This document shows, one piece after another, positions 53,343 through 64,000 of a stretch of 64,000 nucleotides of DNA. This DNA comes from Pholiota molesta (Eukaryota; Basidiomycota; Agaricomycetes; Agaricales; Strophariaceae): assembly GCA_014925825.1 (NCBI GenBank), contig JACGCK010000069.1:1-64000 (forward strand), given 5' to 3'. The translations under genes and the position numbers were made by a program. Below the pieces are notes generated by a model. That model had not been told where the DNA came from, did no database searches, and saw only the letters and a list, made by a program, of their open reading frames with translations. Numbering within the stretch: position 1 is the first letter of the stretch; each line of letters starts with the position of its first letter.

Positions 53343-56300
53343 CTATTCCCAACCTTCATTGCATTGTCTCTCTGGCTTCTTCGGATTTCGGCCCTTGCAT
53401 ATCACCTTTCCGCAGTCGCGGCAGGCGTTATGACAATTTGAGACCTTTTGGCTACCTGAGCAACCCGGCCTCGCACATTTGCGGCATGTGCGTGTCTTGC
53501 GCCTCTTGTCTCTAGCGCGCGAGTTCTCCACTTGTTGCATCACACGCTGTCGAGCCGCCGCCTCGGCTGTATTTCGAGCATGCACAGCCGCATGCGCAGG
53601 ATCAGGAATGGCAGGTATTGGCGCGGCCGTGGATGTTGTGTCGAAGGTACCAGCAGGGGATGATGACAAAGGCCCAGCCTGGTGGTGATTATCGAGTGAC
53701 GTGAATGGTGGTGGAAGTGCCGTGGTTGTAGGATTGTAGCCCGAAGTGACTTGATGACATTTCAATAAACCTTGAGGTACCACAGGTGCTGCTGTCGAGC
53801 GTGATGGATCGCGCACGGCTTCGTTGATGGGTCGACGGCTTCGTGATGAGAGTGATAAGGACTGTTTGATACTTAGTGTTGTCATCCAATGTGCATGGTA
53901 TGTCTTCAGCTGTTCGACAAGCTGCAAATGAAGATATGAAAGATATCCTTCAACACGCGGCTGTGTATAAAGGTTGGCCACTGGGAAGGAACAGGATCAA
54001 GAATACGGTTTCCCTCTTCAGAACTAATGGGATCTATAACATGGGCCTGGGTGCTTGTTGTGGAAGCCGTGTCGAGATTATCACCAAACATAACGTCAGC
54101 GATTGCGGTAAAATCATCTTGCTTGGGATCGTCGTCAACAGCCTGGAAAGCAGCATCACAGATCATAGGATCAGATACTGCATGAGAAGCAGGTGGCTCT
54201 GCATTCGAAGGGATAGGTTGAATTGGCACAGTCGATGGCAGCTCTGCAAGCCTGAGATGGCTACGAATGACAACTAGATTGAATGGAGCTGGACCAAACA
54301 TGCTCAGTGGTTTCTTCTTGTAGAGCCCGAGTGTAGCGCCTGGCACCAGTATCTTGGTGACTTCAACAACAGTTCTCGTACGCAGAACCTGAACCCCATC
54401 ACACTCGCTATTCTTGTAGTCATGGGATATCTGACCATATGCAATTAGGCGAGTGTTGTCGTCGTGATAAACGTGAACAGGGAGGCCAGGTTCCAGATGA
54501 TCTGGGAGTGGCTGAGGGATAGGAATATGGGAAATAGCATGATAAAGGATTAATGAGACATAGGCATCTCGCGCCGCATAATCAATCTGCTCCTTGGTTA
54601 ATTCCTCATTTTCCCACTGATTACTGAGACGTTCAGGAACATTTTTGTCGAGACGCTTTCCCAAAACTGCTGCGCAGATATCGGAGAGACTGCATTTGGC
54701 CGTCGAGATAAGATTTCGGTCTTTTGCAAGCTTTGCAAGATCTAAACCACCAACGAATGGCTGTGACTCATCACAGGCTTTTTGAAGATACTGAAGATCC
54801 GCGTTAACGAGTCGGCCAACCTTGAGGACATTTGGATTGCAAAGAAGGAGTTTCAGGTGGTGCGGCAGTTTTTTCGAAGCTAATAGCTTTCCAATCTAGG
54901 AGAAATATGGCAACATATAAGCATACATTAAAGAGAGAATTAAACATGACTTACTTGGAGAATAAAGATGGTGTTTTCATATGCAATTTGAATAACTGCC
55001 GTCTTTCCCCGCGAAATAACACCGCCATATGAAGATGCCTCAATGTTCCATTCGGAATCAAAGCCGACTACGATTTGACCTGCTGAGCCATCGAGGGGTA
55101 AGGCATCAAGGATCTTGCGCATATCATCATCAATAGTGGATAGAGTTGTCTTCACTTGGATTTGAACGTGTGGAGGGATGATAAATGGTTCGAGATGAGC
55201 ATATTTCTCGATAGGCGTGATATTGTTGCGTAGCGAAGGGAATGCCCCTTCGAGAAACTGCTTGTCTGCCATATTGTCTGTGTAAAAAACTGATGGCTGG
55301 TTGTGGCCATATCGGTCCAACGAGACTCGCATTTGCTCAAGGGCATGACGGAACGAGTCGTGTGATTTGCTTGCAACAAGATTGCATACACGTATTTCGC
55401 CCTTTTCGTTAGTGACAGTGAGGAGCCCAGTGAAGATTTGGACGCCGTTAACTTTTGCGAGGTGCTTCGTAACCTAGCAGAACAGATGAGAATAAAATTT
55501 TGGATGAAAAAGCAGGCTGGACAGACCTTATGGCTGTGGTCAACAGCACAGATTTCCGCAGAAAGCATTGACATGTGTTGGTTTAGTTCGCTTTGATGAG
55601 CTTCAATGAAGCGGTCATACATATTTCGCAGCCAATTCATGCTAGGTACAAAACCATGCCTCCCTTTCTCCGAGTTGTCATCATAAGGTAAGAATATTTC
55701 AAACTTCCGCCCCTGCCATTTGGCCATGCCTTTTTGTGGTACGAGTGAATGTAGATACTGCAAGTGTAAAGTATCATGGTACTGAAGGTGTTGAATGCGC
55801 AAAGCATCCGAAAATTGCTTTGGTCCCATGCCGTTTTGGAAGCAGGACCTCATCATTGAGAAGACATCCTTTGAGAGGCCGCTCCGATGGCTTAGACATG
55901 CTGGAAATTCGAGAAAGAGAGCATGAGGGAGGACAGAAAGAATGCGGCTATCGTAGCTACGGAAAGTGACAGTGTGCTTTCTGGACTGCGGGTGCTGGCA
56001 GTCTGGACACCTGTAACGATAACCGATAAGCCAAAAGGAGTTGACTAAGTCAACACAACGGCGAGGGTATCGCAGATGACTGTGCCGACGCAGCTTGGCT
56101 TTGCAGTTCGGGCATGGTATGCCGTCTGGGCAGAGAGCCTCTGGATCCCAAAGGAAGAAGCGCGGGTTGTAGAGAAGCTGCGGCGCTGGAGTCGAACGAT
56201 GTAATAGGAAAAAGGTCGATTTCTGTGGGAACCAAAAGGTTTGATGATCACGATAGAGTGGTGGGAGGCCGTCCGGCCCACGGACACTTGATTCCTTGAC

Positions 56301-57658
56301 CTTTGCCTGGAATTCAGAAGATAGCCACTCAGGAAGAGGGCGGCGAGTACGGCGGCCTGGTCCATCCTCTTCGATGGAATGCTCTGCCGGATCTTCTTCA
56401 TCATCTGAACCCTCTGTATCCTGCCCAACCTCGTCGTTCTCTGCCCCTACACCATCTTCAACCAATCCTATATATTCGTCTTCGTTGGCGCCATCGTCGC
56501 ATTCGAGCTCGATAGGGCATTGCGGGTTTTCACCTGGAATGATGCACATTTCGGGTGCTGGCACCGGGGGTGTATCGCGGAGGGCTGGAGGCGCGGAGAT
56601 CGCGCTGGAGGTGCTTCGTGATGCATGGATATTGGGGGGTTGGGGGGCTGGTGTGCATGTTGTGTGTGAATCCTTTGATAAGGCGACAGAATCCGAAACG
56701 GGCGAGATGGCGCCAGATCGTGAGGGGTGTGTGCATCAGGAGTGATCTAAAGGGAGGGTAATCAGTTCGAAGCAGAACGAAGGGCAGAATAAGATGATAA
56801 CTTACAATGTTTTCATCAAAAATGTCTTCTGGGCTGAGAGCGCCCAGCAACGACGGAGTCGCATTCCGTGTACCAGGTATAGACTAGAAGGAAACACAAT
56901 CAGACAGATAACAAATCGAAGAATTGGGGATAGGACTCACAAAGCGACCAAGCTCAACGAGAACTCAGAACACCATCTGGTGCATTGGAACCGGCTTGTT
57001 TCTTTGGTCGTCCTGGGCCTCGCTTGGTTTCTGGAAGAGCAAGAAAGCCCGGATTCTCAGCAAGCGCTAAGGCCTGTGCTCGCTGTTTGGGGCCTGTTCC
57101 AGGAGGGCGCCCTGGCTTGCGACGTGGAGGTTGAGTTGAAGAGGCGGCATCGCCGTTGGCATCGCCGCCTGAGTCATCGTTGTTGTTCTTGAGCTTGTTG
57201 CTGCTTCCTTTTGGCCGGCCTCGCCCACGCTTCAAACTCGTGCTGTTTGATAAGATGGCATCGCTCGTTGATAAGACGGCATTACTCGGTAGTAATGCTG
57301 CGTGCGCAATTGGCTTGTTGGCGGCTACATCAACACATGGGAGAATATGTCAGAAATAGGATGTGTGATGGGAAGTTCAAGTTAGCTTACCGGTTGTTGA
57401 GCTGGTTGGCCCCTGTGGCTCATTCAAAGACGTGTCCGCGTTCAAAGCAGTCTGGCTGATAAACGAAGAATGCGAGTGCCGAGCTCAGTGACTTGGTGCA
57501 GAGAGCTATAATTAATATGCTCACCTGTTCTCCGAGGCAAGCTTCTCGCTGCCGTATGCCGCTTTCTCCAAATGATCCATTGCCTGATGGGCCTCGGCCG
57601 AATTCCAGAATGCGTCTCCTCCGTAAATGTCGTCGAAATCGTCGTGGCCGTCGTCCAT
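53343..57658 (-). CDS. Chimeric protein: AT-hooks, DUF6729-like region, RNase H-like stretch, 3'-5' exonuclease, Cys-rich tail
   Basis: Minus-strand exons, some approximate: 57525-57658 (acidic start MDDGHDDFDDIYGG), 57391-57455, about 56930-57324 with three AT-hooks (KRGRGRPKG, RRKPGRPPG, KRGPGRPKK), about 56820-56890 (LLGALSPEDIFDEN), then to 55527 with the DUF6729-like part (LCPDGIPCPNCKAKLRRH, RRCVDLVNSFWLIGYRYRCP, SHRSGLSKDVFSMMRSCFQN). The exon 54955-55473 begins after CAVDHSHK and holds YTDNMADKQFLE, then exonuclease motif I (VVGFDSEW). From 54895 come motif II (NADLQYL) and motif III (YAARDAY), as in WRN/RNase D nucleases. A 35-nt intron (53922-53956) would join the Cys-rich tail (TCRKCARPGC, CRDCGKVICKGRNP). 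If it is not spliced, the exonuclease frame stops at 53906. Frame near 56930 is unresolved. Because the gene sits inside inverted repeats, it probably belongs to a mobile element. Confidence 0.65.
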
Positions 57659-57783
57659 AATGAGTCTATGCAAGTACGCGAGTGGATATGCGAGAGAGGA
57701 TACGAAGGCAAGTGGCTGTGTTCTATAGGTCACATGGCGATTTTTTTTCTTAGCTAATTGTTTTTCGTATCGGTATCGGTATC

Positions 57784-57920
57784 GCTCACAAACACCGCTA
57801 GCGAGCCGTTCACTCTGGCTCTGACGCGCGGCTCGTGGCTGTGCAGTATTATATTATATAATTCAATTTTCAAACTCAGAATCAGTATCAGTATCCGCAA
57901 ACGACACCAGTAGCGAGCCA
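57784..57920 (-). repeat. Right end of the 5.1-kb element with two end-repeat copies
   Basis: The inner copy 57784-57808 (GCTCACAAACACCGCTAGCGAG) and outer copy 57897-57920 (GCAAACGACACCAGTAGCGAG) are diverged direct repeats, each preceded by a GTATCGGTATCG/ATCAGTATCAGTATC run. The outer copy is the inverted match of the left end. Confidence 0.6.
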
Positions 57921-59075
57921 AAGAATCAGGGCTCAATTGCGCCCTTTCTCCGCCTTGCTATTGACGGAGATCACAACAAATCAAGACCTCTAGCTGGAGA
58001 CGTAACAACTGTTGCTCTTGTTATGAACTATATGAGCACGGCACAGCACCTGGAGATCGAGCCGCTCTTTTGGGACCTAGTCCCAGCCGTGATGTACAGA
58101 ATCGGAGAGCCTGTCACATTATTTCCAAATCTCCATACTCTGGTGGCATATGAATGTCCACCGCGCTCCCGCACAAACCATTATTTCCATCATATGTTCC
58201 CAGCATTGCGACGTCTAGCCATTGTCGACAAAAACCAGTCTCTCAAAGATACCTCTATCCCCGCCCAATGGGCGACGTTGACCCACCTATCCATCACCAC
58301 TTTAATTATCTCTCTCGATTTCTGGGTCCACTTAACATCGGCTGTTCCTCGTTTACAATGGGCGTACATCTACTTCAATCACCACACTCCATCCGACCCC
58401 GACAATTACGCAAACCCTATCCCACGCATTCTCCCGCAACTGTCCACCTTGTTCATTCGGTCCAGCGACAACAACGGCAACGACTCTCTACTCAGTCCAC
58501 TTTTTGTGGGCCTGCGTTTACCTGCCCTCCGTAATCTTTTTCTGGCTTCTGTCATCGGGCAATGGTGGGACCACAGCGGCATCGCCGATATCCATGCCAT
58601 CCTCCAGTCTGCGCCTGCCCTCCAAAATCTCACCCTGCTGAAATACAACTATCTCTCTCGTGCCGAAATGGATTATGCCAAAGGGACCGCCGCCGCGGTC
58701 GGCGGGGTTGCGCCTATCTGGAGCTGCGTGCCTCACTTAGTTCATCTACAACTCGAACTGTATATAGCGCGCGATTACGGTGACCGTGAAAGCGAGGCAC
58801 ACGCAGAGAAAGAGTTGGCTATCTTCGCGCGCAGTGCCTTCTTTTCCAATAATCGCTGGCTGGACCTCGACAACCCCATGTGCCCCATCAAAACCATCAC
58901 CGTCATCGACCCCGGATTGGCATCGCCCAGTCACCAACCTGAGAGCGACACGCACCGGAAACCACCGAGTATTCGAAAATGTGTCGGGAATGCGTCGAAT
59001 ATTGCTTTGCATGTCATATCGCAACCATTCACTGATTTTGCGGACTCGTGGAAGGAATGGCGTTCGGGAAATTAG
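57921..59075 (+). pseudogene. F-box protein G, N-terminally truncated at the element
   Basis: In-frame homology to other F-box paralogues starts exactly at 57921 (KNQGSIAPFLRLAIDG), immediately after the right end of the 5.1-kb element. It runs open to 59075 (ending WKEWRSGN). The F-box and about 100 residues are missing. The leucine-rich part is well preserved: MNYMSTAQHLEIEPLFWD, FPNLHTLVAYE, LTHLSITTLI, PQLSTLFIRSSD, LPALRNLFLASVIGQWWD and HLVHLQLELYIARD. It is closest to copy I. Without an F-box it could not bind SKP1, although an ATG at 58023 could start a 350-residue product. Confidence 0.8.
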
Positions 59076-59439
59076 AATCATAAAACTATTACCCAGATTT
59101 GTACGTTGTTATCTGCCTAATACTGGGAATTGTTCTGCAGAGACTTGGTATGAAGAGCAGTCAAAGGACTTCAGCAATCATAAATTCTAAATATCAAAAT
59201 AACAGAACATTCACTCCTGCCCGAATTAATCAATAAATAGAATCTCGACGCTTTTGGATCCACCTCCTCCAGCCGATTAGATCTATCCAGCGCTCGACAT
59301 CGCGACGCGGCGCGGGTTTCTGGAGCAGGTAGTCGGGTTTTGAGTAGGTATTGAATAGTTATTGGTCTTCGAAGCTGCAAGGGTCCAAGGGATTGTAAGC
59401 GACTATGGTGGCAATGGAGACGTAGTCTACTTACACCGC
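59076..59439. other. 3' flank of F-box G
   Basis: The first 70 bp resemble the 3' flank of F-box I (TTGTACGTTGTTATCTGCCTAATAC). No gene is seen after that. Confidence 0.35.
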
Positions 59440-60650
59440 GGCCTCGAGCAAAGCTCGAGGAATGAGTTCGTGATCAGGGGGGATGTGGCGAGAGAGAGGT
59501 CTGCGGCGATGAACGGGTTACCACGAACGACGCGGCCGTCAGCGATGATCGAATTCAAGGAACACAATGCGCTTACTCTTGTGCATGAGATCCCAAGTAA
59601 GCACATCGCCTCATCCCTGATCGCCTCTTAGGAGCACCGCACCTCGGGGGCGCGATATGTACCCCCTGCATCACACCTCCCGCGCCGCGCCAGTATATTG
59701 GGAAACACGATATTCAGCGGCTGTCGAACGAACCAATCACATTGAGCTCAGTCAATCCCGCACCGCGTCTACCTGACGCGCTCCCAAAGAATTCGTAAAG
59801 AAGTTGTCGAGGGCCCTCGTTGTGAGTGCCTGGGAACGAATGTCGGTGGCGAAGAGAACGGGCGGTCAGCGTGTCCATTCACAGGATCTAGAAGGCGTCA
59901 ATAACATCTTACGCAATGTACTAAACCACGAACATACCCCTCAGATTCCCTCAGTGCTCCTCCTGCCCAAGCGGTGATCCTCCCGACTGAAGTCCCAGTA
60001 TAGGTCCGGCACAAGCCCTCCGCCCACACTCTCCAAGATGGGGTGCAAGTTTTGCTCCTGCGATGCCGCCAAGGAGAAGAGATGCGCGATGGCGTGTCGG
60101 ATGGCGTGGCGCTGGGATCGACGCTGTGAGGGGAAGCAGGCTGATGGTTTTTTTTCCAAACGCTTAGTCGTTTGGATGTCGGTCACGGGTGTCGGTCACA
60201 GCTGGGAGCGGTGATGACATCGTGTTCGCGACGGCGAAGCGGTTCTGGGGTTGACAAGGGATACTGGCATGCCGTAGCGAGGTTGTGCGATTGTCACCAT
60301 TTGCCGGCGTGAGCAGCGGATCTTCCAAGATACTAAATAAATGAAGCAAGAAAATAAATCGACGTAACACACCTAAACCGAGTTGAAAAACAGCCAATTT
60401 CCCTGTCCCCAACGCCTCATCGTCCATGCTGATGATTCCGAGGCGGCGGAGGCGCGTCAGCCCCACGACATCCGCGTCGAACGCCCGGCACTTCTCCGTT
60501 TCGTGGCTCGTGCATCAGGTGGCTGTTGTGCCCCTTGATTCGGATGACGCTCTCAGTTCGCTGGGTACGTTCGGCGTAGAAGACGCGCTTCGTCTGGACG
60601 CGGTTGAGGATGGAAGTTGAATGAGGCAGGAAGAGGCTACACACCACGAG
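59440..60650 (-). pseudogene. HECT ligase relic 5 (inverted orientation)
   Basis: Minus-strand order: TSILNRVQTKRVF with RTQRTESVIRIKG (exon 1; about 60630-60530), LRRLGIISMDDEALGTGKLAVFQLG ending in the same intron as the real gene (about 60450-60380), the exon 2 start (ATCCGCTGCTCACGCC), MTDIQTTKRLEKK (about 60180), GGGLVPDLYWDF with LGRRSTE (about 60030-59945), and a piece matching the MQEVYIAPQVRC exon (about 59690-59650) through the VTRCLLGIHARE-like donor. Frameshifts and large gaps make it non-functional. Confidence 0.7.
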
Positions 60651-61180
60651 CGCTGGGAGTGAGTAATGGTTCGAGTGAAGTTGAAAGGCAGCATAGGACG
60701 GAGATCTTTGGGGATGAACTGAAGAGTGTCAACGGAGCGCGCCAGTCGGGTGGAAGAGGATGGAGGGAGAGGAACAGACCCGTGGGTGGCGATTCAAGAT
60801 TGTGATGTGTGACGACGAACTTCTTCCCGCCGTCGCGCACCGTGACACGCGGGGTGCCGCGGCGCGAGCCACGCGCTCACAGGCATGATGAGCGCGCGCA
60901 GGTCTTTCTGCACCATGGGCATGCGAGGATGATGTGCATTGGGGATTGAATATTGAATTTTAATACATCCGAGTCTGCACAGGGATGTTGTACCTCTATT
61001 ACTTTGCAAGACCATGCCGATATTGAGTGATCCAGAGTTTACGCAAAATATAGGATCACAGACACACAATACATAGACCTTTGAGTCGTCGGGTGTCAGT
61101 TCAACGCGCACCTGAAAGCAATTTGGACGCACCCTGATCATATTCATTATTCTCATCCCCCTATATATCCCATATCTCGT
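60651..61180. other. Spacer between HECT relic 5 and F-box H
   Basis: No gene is recognised. The minus-strand frame at 60794-61156 has no domain signal. Confidence 0.3.
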
Positions 61181-62727
61181 CTACCTCAACCCCTCTGCCC
61201 CCCATTCCCTCCCCACACCCTCCGCGCTTGGCCCTACCAGCCCCGCACTCAGCTCCAACACGACCCCCGGCGCCCCCGCCGCACTCGCCCGCACCCGCGC
61301 CATCGCAGCCTCGCCCGTCCGGTGGAAAAACGGCGCGCCGTTGCTGATCTCCACCACGCGCACCGGGCACGCCGGGTTTCGCAGATCCAGCCACGCGCAC
61401 TCCGCGCCGAAGACGTGGCTCACAAACAGCGCGAGGAACGTGTCCCGCTCGGCGACGCGCAGCGCGAGGCGCGCGGGGAGCGCGAGGTGCAGCCGGGCGA
61501 GCGCCGGCGCGTGCTGCCAGATCGGGTGCTCGACGTCGGGCAGCGTGGGCAGGGCGGTCGGGGGCATCTCAAGCGCGGCGTCTGACGGGGCGATGGTGTC
61601 CAGGGGGTCTTCCAGAGAGAGCTCGGTCACCGCCGGCGCGGAGGCGAGGACGGTGCAGAGCTCGCGGACGGCGCGGCGGTCTTCCCACACTCGCGCGCCG
61701 GGCGTGGCGAGCGCCAGCGTGTGCACAGCAGGGAGGTGGAGGGCCGTGAACAGGGCGCTGAGGGGGAATACGGCGCTGCGCTCTAGCGTACTGCGAATGA
61801 CGATGGAGAGGGTCGTCAGCGCTGCGATGGTGCACTGCGGAGGATGAGGGGTCCCGTGCGGGATATCGAACGGCGGAGTGACGAGGGTGAGGTTGAAGTG
61901 CCCCCATCGGAGGCGTGGGACGGCGCGGATCAACGGGAGCCAGGAAAGGAGAGACACTGAAGCGTGCAGGGAGAGGTGGGTGAGGGCAGACCACTGACAG
62001 GGGAAAAAAAGGTGTCCGAGAAGTTGACCTCCGTCAGGGATAGACGACGCAGTGCTGGGAGGGATGAAGATGGAGTCAGGAGGGTCTGGAGCTGGTAGAA
62101 TGCGTGGATTCCGTTCATTGTGGGGTCGCCCTCTGCCAGCACCGTATGGACGCTAGGGAAGTCGATTGGATGTCCAGTTAGAAGCTTCGCAATGATCCAG
62201 TCCCAGAAGAACATATCAAGTTCGAGATATTGCGCCGCTGTCAGATATTCGAAAAGGAATGCCGCGTCGCTCGTCGCTGGCTTCGGGCTTCCGTCGCCGC
62301 GGTCTATCTCACCCACCTTGAAGGCAAGGCGCGGTGGGATCCCACCCTGCTTCGCTTTCCACCAGCGAACAAACTCGATATCGCGCTCGTCAAACTCATA
62401 TGTCCAGAAGGCGGGCCCAAAGGAAGTGCCATGTATCGCTACGACAGGGAACTCATAAGAAAGATGTGTCCAGAGGGCGGGAGAAGCCTGCGCGAGCCGT
62501 CGCCAAGACGAACAGACATGGCAGAGCAGGATCGGCGCTGACGCGGTGCTTGGCTGCTGTTGGAGGAGAGGGTAGCGCGGAAGGCAGTGGATGAAGATCT
62601 CAAGAAGGATCTCGTATGGGAGCGAGGATATCGGGTGAACCGGGGAAGGCGAGGTGGGGGAGGGCATTGGATGGTTTGCGGATGTGGGCAAGATCTGTCG
62701 AGCTTGGTTGTCGATGTAGCGAGGCAT
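61181..62727 (-). pseudogene. F-box protein H with one homopolymer frameshift
   Basis: From MPRYIDNQARQ (62727; alternative ATG at 62667) the frame shows the F-box LPYEILLEIFIHCLP...APILLCHVCSSWRRLAQ...ALWTHLS, then FEYLTAAQYLELDMFFWD and LPALRRLSLTEVNFSD. At 62008-62018 a run of seven T then four C lacks one base; in the next frame the sequence continues smoothly as CQWSALTHLSLHASV and LLSWLPLIRAVPRLRW, running to 61181 (ending GREWGAEGLR). Its C-terminal half is far more GC-rich than copies A-E. The shift in a homopolymer may be a sequencing error, in which case the gene is intact (about 510 residues). Confidence 0.75.
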
Positions 62728-62769
62728 TGAGGCCCAGGTCGGGGAGTACGGGCCGGTGGTTTGGACCTT

Positions 62770-62945
62770 GTTTCGGTCTGCTGCTGCTCTTTGGCTGCTC
62801 TGCCAGATCTGGCGAACGGCCGCACTCACCACTCCTTCCCTCTGGTTGCACTTGTCCTATCGCATCTACGCATCGTACTCCGATCGCGAGCTCGGAATCA
62901 GGGGTCACGGATTTTGCTCATTTATTAAGTATATATCATCGGTGA
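62770..62945 (+). pseudogene. Short F-box fragment
   Basis: The plus strand reads LLCQIWRTAALTTPSLWLHLSYRI, the second half of an F-box like LLCRICSCWRTVAL...SLWLYLSY of copy F, followed by FIKYISSV, like the LLKYMSSA segment further downstream in D/E. It lies between two minus-strand F-box genes and has no start or end. Confidence 0.55.
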
Positions 62946-63008
62946 TCAGTCCAATTCTTCGTATTACGCAGATAACAACATACAAATCTTGGTAATAGTC
63001 TCAAAAGT

Positions 63009-64000
63009 CTAATTCCCCCAGCGCCATTCCTTCCAAGAGTCCCCGAGAACAGTCCATGGTCGCGATATAACATGCAAAGCAATATTCGACACATTCCCCG
63101 CGCATTTTTGGATACCCGTTCGTTTCCGGTGCGTCTCGCTCTCGGGTTGATGACTTGATGATCTGTGGTCAATGGCGGTGATTTTTTTGATAGGGCACAT
63201 GGGATTGTTGAGGTCCAGCCAGTGGTTATTGGAAAAGAAGGCACTGTGCACAAAGCTATCCAACTCTTTCTCTGCCTCGCTTTCACTGCGATCACGAGCG
63301 ATAAACAGGTAAAGTTGTAAATAAACTAAATGAGGTGTGCAACTCCAGATGGGCCCACTACCGCAGAGCGCAGCGGCGGGCCCTTGAGCGTAATCTATTT
63401 CGGAAGGAGAGAGTTAGTTGTATTTCCGCAGGGTTAGATTTCTGAGGGCAGGCGTAGACTGGAGGATGGTATGGATATCGATAATGCCACTATGGTTCCA
63501 CCACTCCCTGATAAAAGAACACAAGAAAAGATTGTGGAGGGCAGGTAAATGAAGGCCGACGAAAAGTGGACTGATTAGAGAGTTGTTGCTGTTGTTGTCG
63601 CCGGATCCAATAAACAAGGTGGAAAGTTGCGAGAGGGTACGTTCGATAGGTTTTGTGGATTTGGCTACGTAAATTCGGCTCTGATAGGAGAAATCAACGT
63701 ACATCCATTGTAGACATGGAGCGGTCGATGTCAAGTGAACCCAGAAGTCATGAGAAATGAATTCGACGGTAATGGACAGGTGGGTCAATGTCGACCATTG
63801 GGCGGGGATAGTGCTATCTTCGATTTCCGTGTATATGTCAACAATAGCTAGACGTCGCAGTGCTGAGAAAGTATGACGGAAGTAATGGTCTGCGCGGTAG
63901 TCCAGTAGATATTCGTATGTCACGAGAGTGTGGAGGTTTGGGAAAGTGAGATGGTCTTCGTGCACGGCTGGAACCCGTTCCCAAAATTGCGGATCGATCT
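63009..64000 (-). pseudogene. F-box protein I, 5' end outside window, one nonsense codon
   Basis: The minus strand reads FPNLHTLVTYEYLLDYRADH, LTHLSITVEFISHDFW, QLSTLFIGSGDNN, LPALHNLFLCSFIREWW and NLTLRKYN, then TAA at 63414-63416. In paralogue G the same place reads KYNYLS, so TAT became TAA. Translation continues in the same frame with LSPSEIDYAQG and SCTPHLVYLQL, ending WKEWRWGN at 63009. No other break is visible. The F-box would lie beyond 64000. Confidence 0.75.

Larger units (their letters stand above)
52845..57920 (-). mobile_element. Probable DNA transposon of about 5.1 kb carrying a DUF6729-like/exonuclease gene
   Basis: GGTGTCGTTTGC at 52857-52868 has its exact reverse complement GCAAACGACACC at 57897-57908. 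Extending both to the edges (52845-52868 and 57897-57920) gives 24-bp inverted repeats identical at 18 positions. The flanking homologies stop exactly there: HECT relic 4 on the left, F-box G on the right. A second diverged copy of the end repeat lies inside the right end (57784-57808). No target-site duplication is visible, so the two flanks may have been joined by a deletion. The only large gene inside is the minus-strand gene at 53343-57658. Confidence 0.6.

Noticed and set aside
53343..53981. A separate 212-residue Cys-rich gene
   Set aside because: It has no own promoter space and joins in frame to the exonuclease gene through a short GT-AG intron, so it is treated as that gene's last exon, though the 35-nt intron is unusually short.

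Overview
The window looks like nuclear DNA of a mushroom-forming basidiomycete (Agaricomycetes). Genes are broken by many short GT-AG introns (about 40-60 nt). The recognisable families are fungal: F-box proteins with leucine-rich C-terminal parts, MYND zinc fingers, a BTB protein, a FunK1-type kinase remnant, a HUL5/UBE3C-like HECT ubiquitin ligase, and fungal DNA transposons. There is no operon structure, rRNA, tRNA or CRISPR.

Layout. 1-500: 3' end of a BTB gene. 585-960: scrambled MYND relic. 2004-3884 (-): low-complexity protein with one membrane segment, resembling the N-terminus of KRE6/SKN1. 5505-11971: module 1 (broken MYND gene divergent from a 15-exon HECT ligase, then an F-box gene). 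12000-18600: repeat unit U1 (SDR relic, broken F-box gene, dispersed repeats, relic block). 18655-23377: module 2, a duplicate of module 1 with an intact MYND gene, a HECT gene gutted by three deletions, and an intact F-box gene. 23728-25959 (-): broken FunK1 kinase, abutting a Tc1/mariner-type element at 25961-28828 with inverted repeats and flanking TA. 29190-29955: tandem units centred on palindromes. 31960-39200 and 39370-46260: units U2 and U3, further copies of U1 (SDR, F-box, repeats, HECT relic). 47123-48586 (-): another intact F-box gene. 49301-49513: tiny two-exon gene behind a TATA box. 51070-52844: copy of the U2 HECT-relic block. 52845-57920: a roughly 5.1-kb segment bounded by inverted repeats, carrying a large chimeric gene (AT-hooks, DUF6729-like region with an RNase H-like stretch, 3'-5' exonuclease, Cys-rich tail). 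57921-64000: more F-box copies and an inverted HECT relic.

How it fits together. The locus is an expanding and decaying ubiquitin-related cluster. F-box proteins are substrate receptors of SCF ligases, the HECT protein is an E3 ligase, and BTB proteins often serve CUL3 ligases. At least nine F-box loci are present: A, C, D, E and F have open frames; B, G, H and I are broken, truncated or frameshifted. HECT sequence occurs five times, only once nearly complete. The MYND-HECT-F-box order recurs, so these are segmental duplications later eroded by deletions and transposons. Several one-base frameshifts sit in homopolymers and may be assembly errors rather than mutations.
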